NCBI GenBank assembly: GCA_964398055.1
Contig: CAYNLK010000004.1
Coordinates: forward strand, 124,001 to 188,000
Length of the DNA stretch: 64,000 nt
Source of the DNA: CAYNLK01 sp964398055
Lineage (GTDB): Bacteria > Chloroflexota > Anaerolineae > 4572-78 > J111
Direction of reading: 5' to 3'
Below the pieces are notes generated by a model. That model was not told the origin of the DNA, did not search any database, and was given only the letters and a program-made list of their open reading frames with translations. Shown piece after piece: positions 16,339-24,135 of the stretch. The position numbers were made by a program, and so were the translations under genes. The first letter of the stretch is position 1, and each line of letters opens with the position of its first letter.

Positions 16339-17343
16339 ATGCCTGTAAATAAAATCGAGACCGATATATTAGTGGTTGGAGCCGGGTTGACCGGCTTGAT
16401 GGCGGCCCATACTTTGCAACAACGTGGCCGCCGAGTGGTAGTGGTTGATAAGGGCCGCAGTGTGGGCGGTCGACTGGCCACACGCCGGATTGGCCCCGGT
16501 CGAGCTGACCACGGCGCTCAATTTTTCACCATTCGTTCGCCGGAATTCCAGAGCCAGGCCGAGCGCTGGCTGATCGAAGGTCTGGTTTATCGCTGGTCTA
16601 ATGGCTGGTCTGACGGGAGTCTGGCCCCGGTCAATTTTGATGGCCATCCCCGCTATGCGGTCAATGGGGGGATGAATCGGCTGGCCAAATACCTGGCCCA
16701 GGGCCTGGAGACTCAGGTCAATGTTCGGCTGGTAGCCGTGTCGGCCACGGCCGGGGGCTGGCAATGTCTGGCCGAAAATGGGGCCAGCTACAGCAGCAAA
16801 GCCCTGCTGCTGACGCCCCCGCTGCCGCAAGCTCTGGCCCTGCTGGAGGCAGGTCATACCCGGCTGGCCCCGGCCGACCGGGCGGGACTGGAAGAAGTGG
16901 CTTATGCACCCTGCCTGGCCGGGATGTTCTGGTTGGATGGATCAATCCACCTGCCGGAACCTGGGGCAATCCAGCACTCCCACGCGCCCATCAGTTGGAT
17001 TGCCGACAACCAACGCAAAGGCATCTCCCCAGAGGCGGCCATTGTGACCGTTCATGCCAATCCGGACTATAGCCGCCAATTGTGGGAGGCTGCGGATGCA
17101 GAGGTGCTGGCTGCTCTTGAGGTCGGCTTGCGGCCGTACCTGGGAGCGAACAATACCATCTTAGAGGCGCACCTCAAACGCTGGCGCTACGCCCTGCCTA
17201 CCACTCTGTATCCTGAACGTTACCTGCTGGCGGCCAATCTGCCGCCGCTTGTCTTGGCCGGCGACGCCTTCAACGGGCCTCGGGTTGAAGGGGCGGTCCT
17301 GTCGGGCATGGCGGCCGGGCAAATATTAGCCAAGCAACTATAA
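16339..17343 (+). CDS. FAD-dependent oxidoreductase, renalase-like
   Basis: A flavoprotein of 334 residues from the ATG at 16,339. The N-terminus has the dinucleotide-binding fold ILVVGAGLTGLMAAHTLQQRG (G-x-G-x-x-G), the ribose-binding acid in VVVVDKGRSVGGRLATRR, and HGAQFFT, all hallmarks of renalase-like and MAO-like FAD enzymes. The C-terminal PLVLAGDAFNGPRVEGAVLSGMAAGQIL is the second FAD contact (GD motif) closing such proteins. It likely oxidises a small NAD(P)H-type or amine substrate; bacterial renalases act on aberrant dihydronicotinamides, but substrate here is unknown. Starts at 16,237 and 16,291 are in frame but overlap or crowd the promoter. It is monocistronic and converges on uppS across a bidirectional terminator. 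Confidence 0.85.
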   Translation: MPVNKIETDILVVGAGLTGLMAAHTLQQRGRRVVVVDKGRSVGGRLATRRIGPGRADHGAQFFTIRSPEFQSQAERWLIEGLVYRWSNGWSDGSLAPVNFDGHPRYAVNGGMNRLAKYLAQGLETQVNVRLVAVSATAGGWQCLAENGASYSSKALLLTPPLPQALALLEAGHTRLAPADRAGLEEVAYAPCLAGMFWLDGSIHLPEPGAIQHSHAPISWIADNQRKGISPEAAIVTVHANPDYSRQLWEAADAEVLAALEVGLRPYLGANNTILEAHLKRWRYALPTTLYPERYLLAANLPPLVLAGDAFNGPRVEGAVLSGMAAGQILAKQL

Positions 17344-17385
17344 AAATAAGCGCCGGGCGCTTTATGCCCAACCGGTTGAAAAACA

Positions 17386-17413
17386 AAAATCTTCGCCACA
17401 ACGCGGAGATTTT
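17386..17413. terminator. Bidirectional rho-independent terminator
   Basis: AAAATCTTCGC pairs with GCGGAGATTTT around a CACAAC loop (one G-U pair), between the convergent flavoprotein gene and uppS. A-rich and T-rich flanks on the two sides allow it to work in both directions. Confidence 0.7.
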
Positions 17414-17443
17414 GTATTTGAACTTTAGACTGCGGGTTGACCA

Positions 17444-18190
17444 TTAGCTCTTGACCCCGCCGTAACGTCGCTCGCGCTGACTGAAGGCCAGCAGGGCCTG
17501 GTAATATTCATCTTTGCCAAAGTCGGGCCAATAGGTGGGAGTGAAATAATATTCGGCGTAGGCGGCTTGCCAGATCAGGAAGTTGCTGGTGCGAAACTCG
17601 CCGCTGGTGCGAATGATCAGGTCCGGGTCGGGCGCGTCGCCGGTGTACATATAGCAACTCAGTAGATCCTCGGTCACATCTTCCGGCTTGACCTGGTCCC
17701 GAATCATCTTCCTGACGGCTTCAAGAATCTCCGCCCGGCCGCCGTAATTAAAAGCCACGTTCAGGATCAGGCGATCATTGTTTTTGGTCAACTCAATAGC
17801 CTGAACGACTTTCTGCCGGATCGCCGGCTGGAGTTTGTCCAATTCGCCCAGGTGCCTTAGTTGAACCCCATTCTGGTGGAGTTCCATCAACTCCCGGTCG
17901 ATGACATCCTCCAGAATTTTCATCAGCCCCATCACCTCCAGCGGCGGGCGCCGCCAATTCTCGGTAGAAAAGGCGTAAATGGTCAGCATCTTGACCCCAA
18001 ACTCAACCGATGCTTCCAGAATACGCCGCAAATTCTCGGTCCCGGCCTTATGCCCCTCCAGTCGATTTTTGCCCCGCTCTTTGGCCCAACGACCATTGCC
18101 ATCCATAATTATACCGACGTGGTAGGGTGGGTGGGCCAGGGGCAGGTATTTAGTCTCTGCCGTAGCTTGGTTATTTGGTGGATTAATCAT
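17444..18190 (-). CDS. uppS: Isoprenyl transferase (undecaprenyl diphosphate synthase)
   Basis: A 248-residue cis-prenyltransferase of normal length. It shows the conserved catalytic start IIMDGNGRWAKERG (essential Asp and the Gly-Arg-Trp-Ala loop) at 27-40, GHKAGTENLRRIL, the FSTENWRRP segment, and the C-terminal RTSGEFRTSNFLIWQ and YFTPTYWPDF motifs that close the active site. It condenses isopentenyl diphosphate onto farnesyl diphosphate to make the C55 lipid carrier for peptidoglycan and surface polysaccharide. It is the last gene of the rpsB-led strand, nine bases after a trans-prenyl synthase gene, so precursor and product enzymes are coexpressed. In most bacteria it directly follows frr; here two isoprenoid genes lie between. 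Confidence 0.95.
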   Translation of the reverse strand: MINPPNNQATAETKYLPLAHPPYHVGIIMDGNGRWAKERGKNRLEGHKAGTENLRRILEASVEFGVKMLTIYAFSTENWRRPPLEVMGLMKILEDVIDRELMELHQNGVQLRHLGELDKLQPAIRQKVVQAIELTKNNDRLILNVAFNYGGRAEILEAVRKMIRDQVKPEDVTEDLLSCYMYTGDAPDPDLIIRTSGEFRTSNFLIWQAAYAEYYFTPTYWPDFGKDEYYQALLAFSQRERRYGGVKS

Positions 18191-18199
18191 AGCCTTGTA

Positions 18200-19303
18200 T
18201 CAGAATTCTCGCTCGATTAAATATTCGGCCCATTGAACCAATAAATCCTTATAGTTGGATGGCGGCAGCCGATCCAGACAAGGGATAGCCTCTTGAACGT
18301 ATCGCCGAGCCAGCTCCTGGGTATAGGTTATGCTGCCCAGGTCGTAGAGCAAAGTGTTTATCTGCTGGATATCCTCTTCCGTGGCGTTTGGATTGCCCAG
18401 CACCACCTTAAGGCGGGCTTTTTGAGCGGCGCTGGCGGTCTGAAAGGCCTTGAGGATGATGACAGTAGTTTTGCCTTCGCGCAGGTCAGAGCCAACCGGT
18501 TTGCCGAGTCGAGTTTCATCGCCCACAATGCCCAAAATATCATCCTGAAGTTGAAACGCCGTGCCGCAACGACTGCAAAAGGTGGCAATATCCGTAACCA
18601 GAGGATCTTTGAGGGTGGCATCGCCCAGGCCGATGGCGGCGCCGGCCCGACCGGCAAATTCGTACAGGGCGCCGGTTTTTTTCCAGAGCATATCCAGCAC
18701 CAGCGCTTCAGTAATGGCCTCAACCGGTCGCTTGGAATATTGGACATCCAGCGCCTCGCCGGCAATCAGGGCAGGCGACAGACGCCCCGTCAACTCGGCG
18801 AGCAGGTTCAAGATCAGTTTGGCGTTGACCTCATATTTTTGGGCAACCTCGGCAAAAAGAAGGGTGGACCAGGCCTGTTGGATATCGCCGGTTAGAATGG
18901 CAATGGTCAAGCCATAGTGGGCTGCTTCGGCCGGCTCATGGCCCAACTCGCGACCGGCTATTTCGGCGTACTGGGTGTGAATGGTCGGTTTGCCGCGACG
19001 CCGGTCATCCCGGTCGATAATATCATCGTGGACCAGGGTATAGGTGTGATAGACTTCTACCCCGGCGGCCGCGGGGATAGCCGCTTCTTCGTTGCCGCCA
19101 ACAGCCCCACAACTTAACAACAACACCACTGCTCGCAGCGATTTGCCGCCGTCCCGTAGATAACTGAGGACGGCGGATCTGATATGGGCCGGCTCGAATA
19201 GATCGGCGTATTCAGGGCGCATCAGGTAGGCGTAAACCTTGTCCTTGCGCATGTTGATGGCTTTCTGCAAAGGTTCAAATTTGTCAAACTTGTTGCTTGT
19301 CAC
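18200..19303 (-). CDS. Polyprenyl diphosphate synthase (trans-type)
   Basis: About 367 residues from a GTG start with a GAGGGAAAG ribosome-binding site; ATG or other starts up to 72 bases earlier are in frame, so the N-terminus is uncertain. The first aspartate-rich motif DDIIDRDDRRRGKPT and the second, QLQDDILGIVGDE, identify a trans-isoprenyl diphosphate synthase that condenses IPP with allylic diphosphates. The second motif has Gly where the classical DDxxD ends in Asp, as in several geranylgeranyl or farnesyl synthases. It could supply FPP or GGPP to squalene/phytoene synthase upstream and to uppS downstream. Length is slightly above the usual 300-330, because of an N-terminal extension and a C-terminal helix. 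Chain length of the product cannot be read here. Confidence 0.88.
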   Translation of the reverse strand: MTSNKFDKFEPLQKAINMRKDKVYAYLMRPEYADLFEPAHIRSAVLSYLRDGGKSLRAVVLLLSCGAVGGNEEAAIPAAAGVEVYHTYTLVHDDIIDRDDRRRGKPTIHTQYAEIAGRELGHEPAEAAHYGLTIAILTGDIQQAWSTLLFAEVAQKYEVNAKLILNLLAELTGRLSPALIAGEALDVQYSKRPVEAITEALVLDMLWKKTGALYEFAGRAGAAIGLGDATLKDPLVTDIATFCSRCGTAFQLQDDILGIVGDETRLGKPVGSDLREGKTTVIILKAFQTASAAQKARLKVVLGNPNATEEDIQQINTLLYDLGSITYTQELARRYVQEAIPCLDRLPPSNYKDLLVQWAEYLIEREF

Positions 19304-19378
19304 AACTTTCCCTCTTTCATTGGTGGCTGACATGATACCATAGCCAGCGGCATTGCCCAACCCGGCTTTGGGCATATC

Positions 19379-20350
19379 TCAACCCGAATAATTCAGTGAG
19401 GTAAAATATCGATTCAACCAGCGATTAGACCATCCCAACACGGTTGTATTACGAATAATCGTTTTGACTTGATCCCGGCTCATTTTAGCTTCGGCGCGCA
19501 AGACATTGATATTATTCCGGCTAATGGCTAATGTTTTAACGGCAAAAAAGAGCGGCCACACGCAAAAAAGCCGGATGCGATGTTGGGTTCTGGGGATGGT
19601 GACAATATATTCCAAACCGTGCTGAAGATGCCGTTCAGCTTTGTCGGCCAATAATTTGATGACCTGTAAACCTTTCTCTTCAAAGGCAGGCAGGAATAAC
19701 TGCTCACACGTAATCCCCACCTGTTCTAAAAATGTCTGCGGTACAAAAACCCAGCCTCGTTCATAATCTTTGCGCAATCCTCGGATCACATTGACGGTTT
19801 GCAACGCCAGGCCAAATTCTCGACCCAGGGGTAACAGCATATTTCTACGGGCTTTGATGCTGGGCGAATACCAGGTGAACATATCGGTTAAGAGATAGCC
19901 CACCAGCCCGGCGACATAATACATATAGTCGTCCATGGCTGCTTCATCTTGAATGTACGGCCCCTGCCTTTGCCAGCGGGCCATCCCTAACGAAGTTTCA
20001 ATCACTCGAGATATCATTATCTCCTGGATGCCGGCCGGAAAGGTATGCAGGTAATCTACCAGATCAACGGCCTGCTGGGCCACGTACACCTCGGGGTCGC
20101 TATTATCCAGATGGGCTATCTGATTGGTCAGCTCAGTTGCCGCTCTTTGGCCAGCCAGGATTTCGCTCCATAGCTCCAGGAGTTCGGCCTTGTGGGCGGC
20201 GGCCATAGTTGGGTGATCCTCCAGACAATCCGACACCCGAAAGAGCAGGTAAGCCAGGGCCACGGCATCTCTAATATCTTTGGGGAGTTGTTCAATTGAG
20301 AGGGTAAAGGTCCGGCTAACCCTTCTCAGCATTTGGATATACGGGTCCAT
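19379..20350 (-). CDS. Squalene/phytoene synthase family protein
   Basis: A 323-residue all-helical prenyl-head condensing enzyme. The substrate-binding acid motif is FRVSDCLEDHP at residues 38-47, followed by YMYYVAGLVGYLLTDMF, a conserved helix of squalene and phytoene synthases, and NVIRGLRKDYERG, the second acidic motif in altered form (the usual RDxxED reads RGLRKDYE). It couples two farnesyl or geranylgeranyl diphosphates head to head. The choice between squalene (hopanoid, sterol) and phytoene (carotenoid) cannot be made from the sequence. The gene is on the same strand as the polyprenyl synthase, 75 bases upstream of it, and downstream of frr, which suggests a lipid-precursor sub-operon. 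A hairpin sits just before it. Confidence 0.85.
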   Translation of the reverse strand: MDPYIQMLRRVSRTFTLSIEQLPKDIRDAVALAYLLFRVSDCLEDHPTMAAAHKAELLELWSEILAGQRAATELTNQIAHLDNSDPEVYVAQQAVDLVDYLHTFPAGIQEIMISRVIETSLGMARWQRQGPYIQDEAAMDDYMYYVAGLVGYLLTDMFTWYSPSIKARRNMLLPLGREFGLALQTVNVIRGLRKDYERGWVFVPQTFLEQVGITCEQLFLPAFEEKGLQVIKLLADKAERHLQHGLEYIVTIPRTQHRIRLFCVWPLFFAVKTLAISRNNINVLRAEAKMSRDQVKTIIRNTTVLGWSNRWLNRYFTSLNYSG

Positions 20351-20405
20351 AAACTCTCCTCAGTTGTCGCATGAGGTGCGGTTGGTCTATTTGCTCGACT
20401 AATGA

Positions 20406-20473
20406 ATAGAGTTATTGCCCTTGATATGGGGGAGGAAACAGCCAGACTGCTTTTCTTGGTGCAATAACTCTAT
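20406..20473. repeat. Perfect 13-bp inverted repeat between frr and squalene synthase
   Basis: ATAGAGTTATTGC at 20,406-20,418 is exactly complementary to GCAATAACTCTAT at 20,461-20,473, with a 42-base loop. It lies in the 190-base gap after frr. It has no T-run, so it is more like a processing hairpin, a regulator site or a mobile-element remnant than a terminator. Confidence 0.6.
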
Positions 20474-20540
20474 GATTAAACAAAACTTAAGCAAAAGACC
20501 CTCGAAATTGTTCGATCCAGTTTTGGGTTAATCGGCTTGG

Positions 20541-21098
20541 CTAAATTTCCAGGATCTCTTTTTCTTTGGCCGCGCCGATCTCATCGATTTTCTTGATATA
20601 TTCGTCGGTCAACTCCTGGATTTGATCTTTGCCCAAAAAAAGATCGTCCTCTGTAAGCAACTTTTCTTTTTCAAAGTTGCGTAGATCGTCCAGGGCGGAG
20701 CGGCGAATATTGCGCACGGCCACTTTGGCCTCCTCGATCCGCCGGGCGGCTTGCTTGGTTAAGTCACGGCGGCGTTCTTCGGTTAGTGTGGGTATCTGCA
20801 GACGAATGATTTTGCCGTCGTTGTTAGGAGTCAGCCCCAGGTCAGATTGCAGGATCGCCCGCTCGATATTCTTCATCGCGCCGGGATCATATGGCTTGAT
20901 GGCAATCAGTTGCGGTTCAGGGATACTGATCAGCGCCAATTCCTTTAAAGGGGTAGGGGCGCCATAATAATCTACCATGAGTTTATCCACCAACGCAGTT
21001 GAGGCTCGGCCGGTTCTTAAGGCCGCTAAGTCACCATTTAGGGCATGAATGGCTTTATCCATACTTTGCCTGGCTTCGGCTAAAACATCGTCTATCAT
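20541..21098 (-). CDS. frr: Ribosome recycling factor
   Basis: A 185-residue protein of the standard RRF length. It begins MIDDVLAEARQSMDKAIHALNGDLAALRTGRAS and contains the conserved YYGAPTPLKELALISIPEPQ hinge and LTEERRRDLTKQAARRIEEAKVAVRNIRR helix that form the tRNA-mimicking L-shape. It separates ribosomal subunits after termination together with EF-G. A strong GGAGGTGACAC ribosome-binding site precedes the ATG. It follows pyrH on the same strand, the usual order rpsB-tsf-pyrH-frr. The chain is intact with no odd residues. The call is certain. Confidence 0.97.
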   Translation of the reverse strand: MIDDVLAEARQSMDKAIHALNGDLAALRTGRASTALVDKLMVDYYGAPTPLKELALISIPEPQLIAIKPYDPGAMKNIERAILQSDLGLTPNNDGKIIRLQIPTLTEERRRDLTKQAARRIEEAKVAVRNIRRSALDDLRNFEKEKLLTEDDLFLGKDQIQELTDEYIKKIDEIGAAKEKEILEI

Positions 21099-21200
21099 GT
21101 GTCACCTCCATTGGTTGGTATGGCGGCAGCAGGCAACCGGTACATCTACCCCAACTCTGCTCAAATCGACCTGCCACCTGTCACTGGCTATCTCTTTTGG

Positions 21201-21917
21201 CTAACAGTTGATTAAGGTGCCCATATTTTGGCCCAAAATGGTGTTTTTGAGACTATCGGTTTGCCACAGGTCCAGCACCACAATCGGCATTTGGTTTTCC
21301 ATACACAGGGTCAGGGCGGTGCCGTCCAGTACCTTAAGTCTCAGGTTAAGCGCATCAATGTAGCTGATGGTTTCAAAACGTTTGGCCTTGGGATCGGTTT
21401 TGGGATCAGTTTCGTAAACGCCGTCAACTTTAGTGGCTTTGATCAGTAGTTCCGCATCAATTTCCATCGCTCGTAAGGCTGCGGCCGTATCGGTGGTAAA
21501 GTAGGGATTGCCGGTGCCGGCCCCCAAAATTACCACGCGACCCTTTTCAAGATGGCGGATGGCTCGACCCCGGATGTACGGTTCAGCCACTGCTTTCATT
21601 TCAATGGCTGTTTGCACCCGGGTCACAATCCCTTTGCGGCCCAGCGCGTCGGCCAGGGCCAGGGAATTCATCACCGTAGCCAGCATCCCCATATGGTCGG
21701 CCGTAGCCCGCTCCATGCCGTGGTCAAGCCCATCTTTGCCGCGCCACAAGTTGCCGGCGCCAATGACAATAGCAATTTCGACCCCCAGATCAAAAATCTC
21801 CTTTATTTTTTCAGCCAGTGAGTCGGCGGCATCGGGGTTGATACCAAAATTATTCTCTCCGGCTAAAGATTCACCCCCTAATTTAATCAGTACCCGATGA
21901 TATTTTGGCGAAGCCAT
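21201..21917 (-). CDS. pyrH: UMP kinase
   Basis: A 238-residue uridylate kinase. The ATG at 21,917 follows a GGAGAG ribosome-binding site; the frame is open a further 90 bases upstream but that part is not conserved. The glycine-rich IKLGGESLAGE at the start, IVIGAGNLWRG, ATVMNSLALADALGRKG, and TGNPYFTTDTAAALRAMEI are diagnostic of the hexameric bacterial enzyme, a member of the amino-acid kinase fold unlike eukaryotic UMP/CMP kinases. It phosphorylates UMP to UDP in pyrimidine nucleotide supply and is usually activated by GTP and inhibited by UTP. It sits between tsf and frr in the conserved translation cluster. Confidence 0.97.
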   Translation of the reverse strand: MASPKYHRVLIKLGGESLAGENNFGINPDAADSLAEKIKEIFDLGVEIAIVIGAGNLWRGKDGLDHGMERATADHMGMLATVMNSLALADALGRKGIVTRVQTAIEMKAVAEPYIRGRAIRHLEKGRVVILGAGTGNPYFTTDTAAALRAMEIDAELLIKATKVDGVYETDPKTDPKAKRFETISYIDALNLRLKVLDGTALTLCMENQMPIVVLDLWQTDSLKNTILGQNMGTLINC

Positions 21918-21990
21918 TGATCTCTCCACACTTAAGTTTGTTAGATCGAAAAGCCGGAACCCATTTGTAGTTCCGGCTCTCGTCATTCTC

Positions 21991-22863
21991 TTACCCACCC
22001 AGTTCAAAGCGGGCGAAACGTCGAATTGTGAGATCAGCCCCCAGTTCTTTACTGTAGTTAGCCAACAGTTGGGAGATGGTTAAGCTGCTGTCTTTCACAA
22101 ATTCTTGATTGAGCAGCGTTACTTCGGTATGCCACTTATTGAGTTTGCCCTCGATAATGCGCTCTTTGATGTTATCAGGTTTCTTGTCTTCGGCCAGTTG
22201 GGCCCGGTAAATCTCTTTCTCGGCCGCGATGACCTCCGCCGGCACATCCTGCGGAGAGACATAGCGGGGGGCGGCGGCGGCAATTTGCAAAGCCAGATCG
22301 TGGACGAATTCAGCAAACCTCCGGTTTCCAGGTTCACTGCCGCCAGCCTCAACCAGAACAGCAACCCGGCCGCCCATATGGACATAGTTGTCAATCATCC
22401 CATTGCCAGCCAAGTCAAAGCGAACCGCGTCGCGAATGATCATATTTTCACCCAGCTTGGCAATCAGTTCTGTTAACTGTTGGCTGACAGTTTTGCCGCT
22501 GTCACCAAGATAAGGGGCGGCTAACAAAGCCTCGGCGTTCCGCAGTTCGGGCTGCTCCAGCATTTGCTGCACCAGGGTAGCCACGAAATTCTTGAACTCA
22601 TCCGTCCGGGCCACAAAGTCGGTTTCGCAATTCACTTTGACCATGACGCCGATTTTGTGGTCGTTGCTAACCCGGGCGCTGACCTCACCCTCGTTAGCTT
22701 CGCGGCTGGCCTTCTTGGCCGCGGCCGCCAGCCCTTTTTTGCGCAAGTATTCAATGGCGGCATCGATATCACCATTTGTCTCTTGTAAAGCTTTCTTGCA
22801 ATCTAGCACACCCGCCCCGGTCGATTCCCGGAGCAGTTTGATGTCTTCCGTTGTGATTGACAC
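21991..22863 (-). CDS. tsf: Translation elongation factor Ts
   Basis: EF-Ts of about 290 residues, the nucleotide exchange factor for EF-Tu. The GTG at 22,863 lies seven bases after a GGGAGG ribosome-binding site, so the in-frame TTG four codons earlier, which lies within that site, is rejected. The N-terminal UBA-like domain TTEDIKLLRESTGAGVLDCKKALQETNGD and the core motif VNCETDFVARTDEFKNFV are textbook. The C-terminal half contains the dimerisation core (VALLV-like VAVLVEAGGSEPGN) and GADLTIRRFARFELGG. It is the second gene of the rpsB operon. No unusual features. Confidence 0.96.
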   Translation of the reverse strand: MSITTEDIKLLRESTGAGVLDCKKALQETNGDIDAAIEYLRKKGLAAAAKKASREANEGEVSARVSNDHKIGVMVKVNCETDFVARTDEFKNFVATLVQQMLEQPELRNAEALLAAPYLGDSGKTVSQQLTELIAKLGENMIIRDAVRFDLAGNGMIDNYVHMGGRVAVLVEAGGSEPGNRRFAEFVHDLALQIAAAAPRYVSPQDVPAEVIAAEKEIYRAQLAEDKKPDNIKERIIEGKLNKWHTEVTLLNQEFVKDSSLTISQLLANYSKELGADLTIRRFARFELGG

Positions 22864-22929
22864 GGTTCCTCCCAATCTGTCTTTAAGGTTTTTTGATTTG
22901 CGCGGTTTTTTGACGTAGTGTTGGAATGT

Positions 22930-23841
22930 TTAGTCCTCGATCTCTTCCTCTTCCCTTTCCTCTTCGTACTCTTCTTCGTCTTCGTACTCTTCGTCTTCGT
23001 ACTCTTCGTCCTCATCCTCATCAGCTACTTCAGCTTCGGCCGCCGCCTGAATCTTGGCCAAAGTACTGGGGCCAAGATAGCGTTCCAAAGCCTCTTCACC
23101 TTCCATCGTCTCAGCTTCCTCTTCCTCGGCCTGGATGGTGCTGCGAATCGCCTGACCTTCCAACACGGCGTTAGCCATAGTGGAGACGATCAACTTAATG
23201 GCCCGGATGGCATCGTCATTGCTGGGGATAACATAATCAATGGGGTCAGGATCACAGTTGGTATCAACCATAGCAATGATCGGGATACCCAAAACGTTGG
23301 CTTCTTTAACCGCCAGGTCGTCGCGCCGTACATCGACAATAAAGAGCAAGTTGGGCAGGCGCCGCATCTCTTTCAAACCGCCTAAGCGGCGATTAAGACG
23401 GGCAACTTCACGTTCACGTAGCAATCCTTCTTTTTTGGGCAAAAAGGCATAATCGCCCCGCTCGAATTGCTTTTCAATCTCCACCAGATAATCGATCCGT
23501 TGCCGAATGGTCCGCCAGTTGGTCAGGGTGCCGCCTAACCAACGCTGTTCCACGTAAGGCATCCCGCAGCGAACTGCCTCTTCAACCACGGTTTCCTGGG
23601 CCTGTCGCTTGGTGCCAATGAACAACACGGTGCCGCCGGCGGCCACCGTCTCTTTGACCAGCTCATAGGCTTGATTAAGGTAGACAATCGTTTGTTGGAG
23701 ATCAATGATGTGAATCCCATTGCGCTCGGTAAAGATGTAAGGCTTCATCTTGGGATTCCAGCGGCGGGTGCGATGTCCAAAATGGACGCCTGCTTCCAGC
23801 AGGGCTTTCATGGGTACAACGTGGGCGGTATGGTTACTCAT
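22930..23841 (-). CDS. rpsB: 30S ribosomal protein S2 with acidic C-terminal tail
   Basis: S2 of 303 residues starting at ATG 23,841 (MSNHTAHVVPMKALLEAG). Conserved core: LLEAGVHFGHRTRRWNPKMKPYIF, LFIGTKRQAQETV, QRWLGGTLTNWRTIRQRI, and PNLLFIVDVRRDDLAVKEAN. It binds the 30S head and is needed for S1 assembly and mRNA binding. About 60 extra residues at the end are nearly all Glu/Asp/Tyr, with EDEEYEDEEYEDEEEYEE-type repeats, which is much longer than the usual 230-260-residue S2. The GGAGGAAAATTAAAT ribosome-binding site is good. The frame is open 237 bases upstream, but the promoter lies there, so the longer form is wrong. It is the first gene of the operon. Confidence 0.96.
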   Translation of the reverse strand: MSNHTAHVVPMKALLEAGVHFGHRTRRWNPKMKPYIFTERNGIHIIDLQQTIVYLNQAYELVKETVAAGGTVLFIGTKRQAQETVVEEAVRCGMPYVEQRWLGGTLTNWRTIRQRIDYLVEIEKQFERGDYAFLPKKEGLLREREVARLNRRLGGLKEMRRLPNLLFIVDVRRDDLAVKEANVLGIPIIAMVDTNCDPDPIDYVIPSNDDAIRAIKLIVSTMANAVLEGQAIRSTIQAEEEEAETMEGEEALERYLGPSTLAKIQAAAEAEVADEDEDEEYEDEEYEDEEEYEEEREEEEIED

Positions 23842-23966
23842 ATTTAATTTTCCTCCGTTTTTTCTTCCGCCCCCTTCAACCATTCGGGAACCTTTTTGAT
23901 CAGGCACGACCCGTTTGTCAGAGAGCGTGTTTAATGGATTTAGTGATGAAAAATTTCCAATCCAAG

Positions 23967-23995
23967 AGTATAGCACGGTGGGGGGGAATGGGCAA
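23967..23995 (-). promoter_or_regulatory. Promoter of the rpsB operon
   Basis: On the minus strand: TTGCCC (23,995-23,990), 17-base spacer, TATACT (23,972-23,967), about 125 bases before the rpsB start. The long leader leaves room for autoregulation by S2, but I see no specific structure. Confidence 0.6.
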
Positions 23996-24058
23996 GCGTA
24001 AGAGACCCCAAAACAGGGTTTGGTCACGACTCCCCAAAAGGGCGACCCCGTTAAAGGT

Positions 24059-24087
24059 TTGGCAAACCCTTTTTTCATGAGTATAAT
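24059..24087 (+). promoter_or_regulatory. Promoter of dnaG
   Basis: TTGGCA at 24,059-24,064, 17-base spacer and a perfect TATAAT at 24,082-24,087, about 50 bases before the dnaG ATG. It is divergent from the rpsB promoter. Confidence 0.75.
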
Positions 24088-24135
24088 TACTTACTGATTG
24101 TTAACGTGGTACAGGGGAGGGAGGGCCTCAGCGGT

